Below are positions 1 to 6,861 of a stretch of DNA of 64,000 bases, in pieces. A program made the translations under genes and the position numbers. Location of the stretch: contig CAJTUF010000006.1 in assembly GCA_910579675.1 (NCBI GenBank), forward strand, positions 1 through 64,000, written 5' to 3'. This DNA comes from an uncultured Muribaculaceae bacterium (lineage in GTDB: Bacteria; Bacteroidota; Bacteroidia; Bacteroidales; Muribaculaceae). Under the pieces are notes generated by a model, which saw nothing but the letters and a program-made list of their open reading frames with translations, did not search any database and had not been told where the DNA came from. How positions within the stretch are numbered: position 1 is the stretch's first letter; each line of letters begins with the position of its first letter.

Positions 1-372
1 GCTGATATGAGCCATTTCCATAAATCCACAAACCTTGTGGGCTGGTGCGGACTCAGACCTCGCAACGACGAGAGCAACCGTAAAATCAAGAGCAACAAAA
101 TCACCCACGGCAACAAGTTCCTCCGAAAGATATTGATTGAAATTGCCTGGACAGCATCGAGAACACGCAACTGCTTCTTCTCCAACTTCTCATATGTGCA
201 ATGCACCGTCAAGCGTAAGACGAAAATGAAAGTACAGGTGGCAATCGCCCGTAAAATACTTGTTGCCGTATGGCATATGTTCTCAAACGATGAAAACTTC
301 TTTGATGTCTATCTCAAGCGGCTTGAAAAGGAAGCCGAGGGACAGCGACTTTTTCAAGAATCCATTCAATAG
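1..372 (+). CDS. IS110-family transposase, C-terminal fragment
   Basis: The reading frame is open from base 1, with codons for Ala-Asp before the first visible Met at 7, so the start lies outside the window. The visible 123 residues match the C-terminal transposase domain of the IS110/IS116/IS902 family: a G-W-C-G-L-R-P-x-N-D-E-S segment near the start, then G-N-K-F-L-R-K and a basic helix-rich tail. In this family the C-terminal domain carries a serine thought to act with the N-terminal RuvC-like DEDD domain; the Ser of N-D-E-S is the best candidate here. The stop at 370-372 looks natural. Whether the element is intact upstream cannot be seen. Family assignment is by motif recognition. Confidence 0.75.
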   Translation, partial: ADMSHFHKSTNLVGWCGLRPRNDESNRKIKSNKITHGNKFLRKILIEIAWTASRTRNCFFSNFSYVQCTVKRKTKMKVQVAIARKILVAVWHMFSNDENFFDVYLKRLEKEAEGQRLFQESIQ

Positions 373-891
373 ATTGAATTGTCCATGGTCAACTAAGATC
401 ATTCACAATATACCTTTGCCGACAACATAAGTAACTTTGTGGTGCCGCATGAGCCCGTCTCGCAAAATTATTGCATCGGCAAGGGAGTTGGTCACCGGCA
501 TAGGTTTTCAAGCCTGAAGAGGAAATTAACAAACTTATAACGCAATCTATGGCTACGTGCTATGGATTAGGACATTATGCGCCCTTTTATTGAATGGATC
601 TTCGAATCGCCTAATGGAAAGCAGACAGATAAGTTGGGTGACCTTTACTTTTTAGAGGAAAGTTAATAAAAATAGCCCGACGGGCCGCCATCTTTCACCT
701 TAATAAATGAAAATCGCCGGGCCGTTGCCCACACCGGCACGCCGACGCCCAAAGGCGCCGGTGCAAAAAAAATCAAAAAAAAATGACGGGGGTGTGTAAC
801 GAATGGGCTCCCTCGTGCGTCTTTAGTGTGTAGAGGGCGTGAAGCGCCCTTGCCATACCCACATCATTTCTAACAGACAAACCCTCACATT
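373..891. other. 519-bp intergenic tract after the IS110 fragment: decayed DNA and leader of the GIN gene
   Basis: No convincing full gene is present. A 29-codon frame at 577-666 on the plus strand (M-R-P-F-I-E-W-I-F-E-S..., ending L-E-E-S) is bounded upstream by a stop in the same frame and looks like the tail of a lost gene rather than a working one. Bases 673-760 are rich in short GC inverted repeats, including caccggc at about 739 pairing with gccggtg at about 757, followed by two A tracts. The last 100 bases hold an ECF-type promoter and the leader of the next gene. The start of this tract could also contain the right end of the IS110 element, but no border is visible. Confidence 0.5.
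795..821 (+). promoter_or_regulatory. Probable ECF sigma-dependent promoter for the GIN-domain lipoprotein
   Basis: TGTAAC at 795-800 and CGTC at 818-821 are separated by 17 nt. This is the AAC...CGTC layout of extracytoplasmic-function sigma promoters. The usual housekeeping TAnnTTTG box is absent. The start codon at 892 is about 70 nt downstream. Confidence 0.45.
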
Positions 892-1767
892 ATGATCAAA
901 ACCAGTTTGTTAATTGCATTATACAGTGCGGCGGTGCCATTGATAATGGCCTGCACCTCGTGTACACAAGCCATAACCTCGTGTACCCACAGCATCACTT
1001 CGTCGACCAAGACCTTTGCTAAGAATATGGCCAGATCGGCCGAAGATCCAGGGCCGGTGGCGACCGACAGCTACACTGGCTTCGGTCCGTTTGACCGGAT
1101 CGAAGCCAGCAGCGGCTTTGACGTGGTCTATACCGTAGGCGACGAGCGGACAGTGAATATAGAAGTGACCGAGTTTGCTCTTGAGTATGTTGAGATTGGA
1201 GTGAAAGACGGATGCCTCAAGCTGGACATAGACCGTCGGTCGTCGGATCAGCGTTTGAACAATATCCGCCTCAAGGCCACCGTGACAGGCCCTGAAATCA
1301 AAAGCCTGCATGCTACCAGCGGAGCGCAGATATCCGTTGAGTCGCCTCTTACGCTACAGACCGGTATGGAGCTCACGGCCACCAGCGGTGCTGACATCAA
1401 CATTGAGGATCTCCTCGTGTGTGAGAATCTTACCGTGTCGGTGACCAGCGGCGCCGATATCAAGGTGGATGGTGTGACGGCCAAAAGTGTGACCGTGACA
1501 TCGACCTCCGGCTCCGATGCCGACATCTACAGCATCAACACCAATCTGGTGACGGCAGAGTCGACCTCAGGCTCGGGCATCTTTCTCGAAGGAGCGGCCA
1601 AGGAGGTTGACCTCACGGCCAACAGCGCCTCCAACATCAGGGCATCGGGTCTGAGAGCTGAGCGCGGCACCGCCAGCGCCAACAGTGTGGGCGATATCGT
1701 GTGCAACGTGCGCGAACTGACAAAGACCCACTCGTCGATGGGCCGCGTGAAAAATCGCCGCAACTGA
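892..1767 (+). CDS. GIN-domain (DUF2807) lipoprotein
   Basis: A 291-residue exported protein. The N-terminus is hydrophobic and ends in a lipobox-like L-I-M-A-C, so the mature protein is probably lipidated at Cys21. From about residue 60 it has the head GIN domain start (F-D-R-I-E-A-S-S-G-F-D-V-V) and then repeated T-S-G-A-D/S turns spaced about 20 residues apart, as expected for a right-handed beta-helix-like DUF2807 fold. Such proteins are common in Bacteroidota, often beside ECF sigma genes, but their ligand is unknown. It stands alone between an ECF-like promoter and a terminator hairpin. A second, more divergent GIN-like protein lies at 51632-52282. Confidence 0.8.
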   Translation: MIKTSLLIALYSAAVPLIMACTSCTQAITSCTHSITSSTKTFAKNMARSAEDPGPVATDSYTGFGPFDRIEASSGFDVVYTVGDERTVNIEVTEFALEYVEIGVKDGCLKLDIDRRSSDQRLNNIRLKATVTGPEIKSLHATSGAQISVESPLTLQTGMELTATSGADINIEDLLVCENLTVSVTSGADIKVDGVTAKSVTVTSTSGSDADIYSINTNLVTAESTSGSGIFLEGAAKEVDLTANSASNIRASGLRAERGTASANSVGDIVCNVRELTKTHSSMGRVKNRRN

Positions 1768-1816
1768 TCTCTCCGGCTGGCAAAGGGCCGGCAGATGTAT
1801 CAATATCAATGTTTGG

Positions 1817-1861
1817 GCTGTCGGTCTCTACTGCCTTTAGCGGGCAGGGGAGACCGACAGC
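1817..1861. terminator. Hairpin terminator between convergent genes
   Basis: A 12-bp perfect stem, GCTGTCGGTCTC at 1817-1828 with GAGACCGACAGC at 1850-1861, separates the GIN gene (+) from cobS (-). T-richness after the stem is modest on both strands, so it could serve either gene. Confidence 0.6.
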
Positions 1862-1878
1862 TCATTTTCAGGTAGCGG

Positions 1879-2619
1879 CTAAAAGAGCATGGCGCTCACG
1901 GCAAGCAGCATGGCGAGCTCGGAGAGCAGGAAGGTGGCGCCACAGCAGTCGCCCGTGTAGCCGCCTATCTTATGGCGCAGATAGATGATCATCAAGCCTG
2001 TCACGACAATAGGAGCCACTGCCGCTACCGCAGCCGGGCCGGGAAGCAGGATGAGCGGAATAGCCCCTATGATGATGCCCACCGTGGCAGCGGAGGGGCT
2101 CATGCGGGAGTAGACGAGGCGGTTTTTGGCCGTGGTGGCCGAGCGGGCATAAGGGAGAAAATTGATTATCCACGATGCGACAGCCTTGCTCCAAGAGTCG
2201 GAGGCGAGGATGGCAACGGCACCTATGGCAGGAGGCATAGAGGCTATAGCGCCAACGGCGAGAAGGAAATAGATTATGAGGGTGATCACGCCATAGGAGC
2301 CGATATGGGAGTCTTTCATGATGTTGAGGATACGGTCGCGGTCGGTACCTCCTCCAAAACCATCGGCAAAATCAGCCAGTCCGTCCTCATGGAGAGCGCC
2401 AGTGAGCAGCAGGCGCGAGGAGAGCGCCATCACGGCAGCTATCATAGGTCCGAAAGCAAACGATGCGGCAAAATAGACACCTCCGGCCACAGAGCCGGTG
2501 ACCCATCCTGCCAGAGGCCAGAGTTCGACCACACGCTTATAGGCGTCGGCTCCGATCTCCTTTACCCGCCATAGGGGCAGACGGGTGAAAAACGACAGGG
2601 CTGCGATAGCTCGTTCCAT
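1879..2619 (-). CDS. cobS: Adenosylcobinamide-GDP ribazoletransferase (cobalamin synthase)
   Basis: At 246 residues it has the normal CobS length. It joins alpha-ribazole (or its phosphate) to adenosylcobinamide-GDP in the last step of nucleotide-loop assembly of vitamin B12. The N-terminus has the family pattern A-L-S-F-F-T-R-L-P, and an acidic cluster H-E-D-G-L-A-D-F-A-D-G-F-G-G follows near residue 77, the likely metal-binding site. The rest is several hydrophobic membrane segments. It is the last gene of cobU-cobT-cobS; its ATG shares one base with the cobT stop codon, suggesting translational coupling. Confidence 0.95.
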   Translation of the reverse strand: MERAIAALSFFTRLPLWRVKEIGADAYKRVVELWPLAGWVTGSVAGGVYFAASFAFGPMIAAVMALSSRLLLTGALHEDGLADFADGFGGGTDRDRILNIMKDSHIGSYGVITLIIYFLLAVGAIASMPPAIGAVAILASDSWSKAVASWIINFLPYARSATTAKNRLVYSRMSPSAATVGIIIGAIPLILLPGPAAVAAVAPIVVTGLMIIYLRHKIGGYTGDCCGATFLLSELAMLLAVSAMLF

Positions 2620-3665
2620 CAGAAATATTTGGTCACGTCGGTGTCGGCAAACGAATCCATCTCATTGATCATCCTCACAGCCGACTGAATAATGGGATAG
2701 GCACAAACGGCACCCGACCCTTCGCCGAGACGGAGCGACAGATGGAGCAGAGGAGAGGCGCCGAGATGGTCGAGCATAAGCCGATGGCCGCTCTCATCGC
2801 CGCAGTGGCCAAACACGGCATAGTCGAGCACGAGAGGATTGATGATGGCTGCGGCAGCCATGCAAGCGGTCATGATGAAGCCGTCGACTATCACCACCAT
2901 GCGCCTTTGGGCGGCGCGGAGCATGCCACCTACGGCCATGGCCATCTCAAAACCTCCAAACCATCGCAGACGATCGACCACACTATCGCTGCCGCCATAT
3001 GCGGCAAGGGCACGGGACAGGACGTCGAGCTTGTGGCTGATGCCGGGGCGGTCGAGCCCCGCTCCGGCTCCAATGCAGCGGTCGAGAGGCAGGCCGGTGA
3101 TAATGTGCATCCACATCGACGACGGGGAGGTGTTGCCGCTCCCCATCTCGCCGAAGCTCACGATGTTGGAGCCGGAGTCGGCCTCCATGTCGACCACGGC
3201 GGCTCCCCGGCTCAGACACTCCTCCCATTGCTCCATGGTCATGGCCGGACCGTGGAGGAAGTTGGCGGTGCCACGGCCCATCTTCATGTCGATGATGCCG
3301 TGACCGGCGGGAATATCGTAGTCGACACCGGCATCGACCAGAGTGAGCCTGAACCCATGCTGATTGCAGAGAAAATTGATACCGGCCCCGCCGCGGGCAA
3401 AGTGGCCGAGCTGCTGCCATGTCACCTCCTTGGGCGACACCGATACCCCCTCGGCAATGATGCCGTGATCGGCTGCAAAAAGTATGTTGACAGGACGGGA
3501 GAGCACAGGCGAGAGCGATCGCTGGATCAATCCTATCTGAAGGGCAAGCGATTCGAGGCGGCCGAGCGAGCCGAGCGGCTTGGTGAGATTGTTGATTTTA
3601 GAGGTGAGAGCGTCGCGGAGGGTGGCGTCGGCCACGGGTGAGATATCAAAAGTCATGGCGGTCAT
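2619..3665 (-). CDS. cobT: Nicotinate-nucleotide--dimethylbenzimidazole phosphoribosyltransferase
   Basis: A 348-residue cytosolic enzyme that makes alpha-ribazole 5'-phosphate from nicotinate mononucleotide and the lower-ligand base. Visible family marks are A-D-H-G near residue 66, F-G-E-M-G-S-G-N-T near 171 and L-G-E-G-S-G-A near 313, where Glu315 matches the catalytic base of Salmonella CobT. The start overlaps the cobU stop by four bases (ATGA type). Together with cobS and cobU it covers only the lower-loop branch; no corrin ring genes are present, which fits cobinamide salvage or a split pathway. Confidence 0.95.
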   Translation of the reverse strand: MTAMTFDISPVADATLRDALTSKINNLTKPLGSLGRLESLALQIGLIQRSLSPVLSRPVNILFAADHGIIAEGVSVSPKEVTWQQLGHFARGGAGINFLCNQHGFRLTLVDAGVDYDIPAGHGIIDMKMGRGTANFLHGPAMTMEQWEECLSRGAAVVDMEADSGSNIVSFGEMGSGNTSPSSMWMHIITGLPLDRCIGAGAGLDRPGISHKLDVLSRALAAYGGSDSVVDRLRWFGGFEMAMAVGGMLRAAQRRMVVIVDGFIMTACMAAAAIINPLVLDYAVFGHCGDESGHRLMLDHLGASPLLHLSLRLGEGSGAVCAYPIIQSAVRMINEMDSFADTDVTKYF

Positions 3666-4189
3666 TTGATTTTAACAGGTATTCCTGATACGGAAAAATA
3701 TACATCGGAGGCCATCTCGGCCAAATAGCGATTGAACAGGCCCAGCAGATCGGTGAACCGGCGCGCCAAAGCGTTGGACGACACCCCGCCGAGTCCTATC
3801 TCATCGGTTACCACAATTATAGTCGCTCCATCCGAGCGGCTGGTAAAAGCGTCGAAGGCCGCCGACAGATGGGCCAGAGCAGCATTGTCGTCCTCTCTGT
3901 GTGCAAAAAAGGAGTTGGAGGCGAGCATGGTGGCGCTGTCGATAAGCACAGTGGCGCCCGGCAGAGGAGGCACACTGTCGAGGTCGGGTGCTTCGATAGT
4001 AGTCCATCCCTGCCCTTCACGGCGCTTGCGGTGTATCTCTACGCGCCGCTCCATCTCCTCATCCATGGGAGTGCAAGTGGCTATATAGACGGGTGTTGGC
4101 GAAAGGTCGAGAGCCAGACGCTCGGCATTCTCGCTCTTGCCCGATCGCTGGCCACCCGTGACAAGAATGATATGTGATTGGCGATTCAT
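3662..4189 (-). CDS. cobU: Bifunctional adenosylcobinamide kinase / adenosylcobinamide-phosphate guanylyltransferase
   Basis: A 175-residue protein with a P-loop T-G-G-Q-R-S-G-K-S at residues 11-19, as in CobU/CobP. It phosphorylates adenosylcobinamide and transfers GMP to give adenosylcobinamide-GDP, the CobS substrate. H-R-K-R-R near residue 53 holds the likely guanylylated His. It is the first gene of the cobUTS operon. Its start codon lies only 4 nt after a TAATTTTG box (4194-4201 on this strand), so the mRNA is probably leaderless. There is no space for a cobalamin riboswitch in the 58-bp gap to the divergent DUF4091 gene. Confidence 0.93.
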   Translation of the reverse strand: MNRQSHIILVTGGQRSGKSENAERLALDLSPTPVYIATCTPMDEEMERRVEIHRKRREGQGWTTIEAPDLDSVPPLPGATVLIDSATMLASNSFFAHREDDNAALAHLSAAFDAFTSRSDGATIIVVTDEIGLGGVSSNALARRFTDLLGLFNRYLAEMASDVYFSVSGIPVKIK

Positions 4190-4193
4190 GCGG

Positions 4194-4231
4194 CAAAATT
4201 AATGAAAAGAGATAAAAAATTAGTATCTTCG
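4194..4231. promoter_or_regulatory. Overlapping divergent promoters, cobU operon and DUF4091 gene
   Basis: On the minus strand TAATTTTG at 4201-4194 fits the Bacteroidota -7 box and lies 4 nt before the cobU ATG. On the plus strand TATCTTCG at 4224-4231 is a one-mismatch -7 box 16 nt before the first ATG of the DUF4091 gene. No clear -33 TTTG was seen for either. Confidence 0.5.
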
Positions 4232-4247
4232 CAATTCCAAAATCAAT

Positions 4248-5918
4248 ATGTTATCCATGAAAGCAATCACTATCATTGCCTCGATGGCTGTGGCCGCATC
4301 GGTCACTGCCTCGGCAGAAGCTCCACTGGCATGGACCGACGCCTCGGCCCACACCCCTCAGGAGGGGGCTGTGAAGGTGGAACTCCGCCCCGACACCACA
4401 CTCGCCGTCTGGCATGGCCAGCGTGTAGGCCTTCAGGCTCTACTCACCCCCGACGCATTGCTCAACGGCAAGACACTGCGCCCCCGCATGAAGAGCGCAG
4501 GTGGCATGCAAGCCGATGCCCGGTTTATGCGCTACACCCTCACCAACGATTTCCGCGCATGCGGTGTGCCCCCCGAGCTGGAGCCTTGGGCTGTGGCCGA
4601 CATCATAGATCTTGACACGGCCCTGACCGTGGAGTCGGGTCGCAATTACCCACTCTGGGTTACTGTGGAGGTGGGCAAGGATGCTCAGAGTGGAGAGCTC
4701 TCGCTTGAGCTCGTCGACGAAGCCTCGGGCAAGGTCATGGCCGAGATACCGGCCTCGATTACCGTACAGCCTTTCAGCCTCCCCGATCCGTCGAGCAAAG
4801 ATTATTTCCATCTCAATCTGTGGCAGCAGCCTTATGCCGTTTACCGCTATTACAATGTGGAGCCCTGGAGCCCTGAGCATCTCAAGCTTTTGGAGCCGTA
4901 TGCCGCCCTTCTGGCCCGTGCCGGTCAGAAAGCCATATCGACAATCATGTTTTATGAGCCGTGGGGAGAGCAGAGCAACGATAAGTTTCTCCCGATGGTG
5001 GAGACCACTAAGAAGAAAGACGGCACATGGAGCTATGACTACACAGCTTTTGACCGCTATGTGGAGTTTATGGACTCGATGGGTGTAGGCCCTATCATCG
5101 AGTGCTTCTCCATGATCCCATGGGATATGAATTTCCGTTACCGCGACGAGGCTGCCAACGGCGAGTATGCTTATCTCAAAACCACATCCGACACTCCCGA
5201 ATATGTCGATCTGTGGAGCAACTTCCTCTCTTCTTTCCAGAAGCATCTCGACGAGAAGGGGTGGAGCGACCGCACCGTTATGGCCATGGATGAACGTGGC
5301 CTCGCCGATATACAGCGCGCCATAAAGCTGGTCGACACTTATGCCCCGAAGCTCAAGGTGTCGCTCGCCGGATATTACCATCCCGAGCTGGCCGATAAGC
5401 TCTATACCTACTCAATAGAGGTTGAGCCGTGGCCCGCCGATGTGCTCAAGCGCCGTCATGATCTTGGCCTTGTCACCACCTACTACACTTGCTGCGCCAC
5501 ACCGGCTCCCAATCTGTTCAGCAACTCCGATCCTGCCGACGGTGCCTACATCATGGCCTACAGCATTGCCACCGGTGCCGACGGCTATCTGCACTGGAGC
5601 TATCAGAATTGGACTGACGACCCTCTTGGCGATACCCGATTCAAGCTTTTTGCACCCGGCGACACATACTTCATCTATCCCGACGGCCGCTCGTCGATAC
5701 GCTATGAGCGCATGGTGGAGGGAATTCAGATGGCTGAGAAGATAAAGGCGCTCAGAGCCGATATAGAGGCCCGCGGCGACATGAAGCTGATGAAACAGCT
5801 CAACGAGGCTCTCCTCCCTCTCCAAATGGGGCGTCGCTCGAAGCATGCCACCACCGCTGTAATAGTGGAGAACCTGCAGAATGATCTGTCGGCCATCTCG
5901 GCCGAACTGGCCCGCTGA
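4248..5918 (+). CDS. Secreted DUF4091 glycoside-hydrolase-like protein
   Basis: A 556-residue exported protein with a cleavable signal ending near A-S-A-E-A. Met4 (4257) is an equally good start and leaves a more usual leader after the -7 box. A beta-sandwich N-terminal part (to about residue 170) is followed by a TIM-barrel-like region rich in aromatic residues (N-L-W-Q-Q-P, M-F-Y-E-P-W-G, M-D-E-R near 348) and the DUF4091 C-terminal region with G-Y-L-H-W-S-Y-Q-N-W near 446. Proteins of this type are found in Bacteroidota glycan-use loci. The substrate is unknown, and no susC/susD pair is adjacent. Enzyme activity is inference. Confidence 0.8.
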   Translation: MLSMKAITIIASMAVAASVTASAEAPLAWTDASAHTPQEGAVKVELRPDTTLAVWHGQRVGLQALLTPDALLNGKTLRPRMKSAGGMQADARFMRYTLTNDFRACGVPPELEPWAVADIIDLDTALTVESGRNYPLWVTVEVGKDAQSGELSLELVDEASGKVMAEIPASITVQPFSLPDPSSKDYFHLNLWQQPYAVYRYYNVEPWSPEHLKLLEPYAALLARAGQKAISTIMFYEPWGEQSNDKFLPMVETTKKKDGTWSYDYTAFDRYVEFMDSMGVGPIIECFSMIPWDMNFRYRDEAANGEYAYLKTTSDTPEYVDLWSNFLSSFQKHLDEKGWSDRTVMAMDERGLADIQRAIKLVDTYAPKLKVSLAGYYHPELADKLYTYSIEVEPWPADVLKRRHDLGLVTTYYTCCATPAPNLFSNSDPADGAYIMAYSIATGADGYLHWSYQNWTDDPLGDTRFKLFAPGDTYFIYPDGRSSIRYERMVEGIQMAEKIKALRADIEARGDMKLMKQLNEALLPLQMGRRSKHATTAVIVENLQNDLSAISAELAR

Positions 5919-5944
5919 TCCACAGCATAACCCGCACTCACAGT

Positions 5945-5989
5945 CGCTCCCCGCATGATTGACCGTTATGGCCTTCCATGCGGGGAGCG
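5945..5989. terminator. Hairpin between convergent genes
   Basis: CGCTCCCCGCATG at 5945-5957 pairs perfectly with CATGCGGGGAGCG at 5977-5989. It lies between the DUF4091 gene (+) and the GLPGLI gene (-). No T tract follows on the plus strand. Confidence 0.55.
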
Positions 5990-6024
5990 ATCTATATGTG
6001 TGAAAGAGGGGGAGTAGAGCCCGG

Positions 6025-6861
6025 TCAATAGTCGGTTTCGATGAAGTCTATCTCTTTGCGCGGCTTGTGTTTGATTTCGTTGCCGAGGGCGCCGATCGAT
6101 ATGCCGACCCCGCTGAGCTGAGTGTTGATGCTCGATACCGGATTGTCGATAAACTGCCGTTTGGCTTTCAGAAACTCCTTGCGGTCGGTCTTCTCATAGT
6201 CCCCGGCCGAATAAACCGGCACCATGGGCCGCGAGGTCTGCTGTAGCCCGGTGGCTTCAAAATCATACAGGCCTGATGAATCGGTGGCTTTCAGTATCAA
6301 TCCGGGCAGTCCGCCGAGCTTCCACGGACCCGACGCTACCGGCACATCGGGAGCAAACCATACACTCCAGTTGCGGCCACGGAAATCTGCGGTGGCCATC
6401 TGACAGGTGTAGCCGAGAATAGTTGCGGTTGAGTCGGTCAGCTCCCAGTCGATTGCCGGGATCTCCTCCTCGTAGAAGTATTTTTCCACACCATTGATGT
6501 CATAGCTTGTGATCTTGTTTTCGTCGGCCGATTTGAAGATATAGTATGATCCGTCGCGGCGGGGCATTTTATCGATATTGCCGCCAAGATATGCTCCACG
6601 GGCCATCTCCTTATATCGGGCATCCCCTTCGGGTGTCGACTGTAGGGAGTCGAGATATTCAGTCATAGGTGAGTAGAATTTGCTATCGTGGGCATTGGCA
6701 AGCAGGATATATCGGTTAGGACGGGAGTTGCCGCCTTGACGGAAATTGGCTGTCGATGCGGTGTAGCTCACTTCGATGGAGGCATTTTCCTGCGATGCGG
6801 CGTAGGGGGCCGTCATGAACAACGAGGAGAGAGCGATGACGACGATGGTTTTAGAGTTCAT
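6025..6861 (-). CDS. GLPGLI family exported protein
   Basis: A 278-residue protein with an N-terminal signal peptide (cleavage near A-A-S-Q). The family-defining G-L-P-G-L-I occurs near residue 187, preceded by W-F-A-P-D-V-P-V-A-S-G-P-W-K. The family (TIGR01200) is restricted to Bacteroidota, is usually exported, and has no assigned biochemical role. Its start overlaps the stop of the upstream barrel protein by four bases, so the two are translationally coupled and probably act together at the outer membrane. That partnership is inference from gene order. Confidence 0.85.
   Translation of the reverse strand: MNSKTIVVIALSSLFMTAPYAASQENASIEVSYTASTANFRQGGNSRPNRYILLANAHDSKFYSPMTEYLDSLQSTPEGDARYKEMARGAYLGGNIDKMPRRDGSYYIFKSADENKITSYDINGVEKYFYEEEIPAIDWELTDSTATILGYTCQMATADFRGRNWSVWFAPDVPVASGPWKLGGLPGLILKATDSSGLYDFEATGLQQTSRPMVPVYSAGDYEKTDRKEFLKAKRQFIDNPVSSINTQLSGVGISIGALGNEIKHKPRKEIDFIETDY

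Noticed and set aside
739..785. GC hairpin followed by an A tract, resembling a terminator
   Set aside because: The A tract follows the stem on the plus strand and precedes it on the minus strand, so there is no T tract in the right place.
1300..1600. Repeated ACCAGCGG-type DNA motifs, like a repeat array
   Set aside because: They encode the T-S-G turns of the GIN protein in frame at about 20-residue spacing and are coding, not CRISPR or intergenic repeats.
2742..3641. 299-codon open frame on the plus strand
   Set aside because: It is the antisense of cobT, has a His-rich low-quality composition and no family match.
4190..4247. Cobalamin riboswitch before cobU
   Set aside because: Only 58 bp separate the divergent starts, too short, and no B12-box-like sequence was seen.
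4440..5381. 313-codon open frame on the minus strand
   Set aside because: Antisense of the DUF4091 gene with no recognisable domain.
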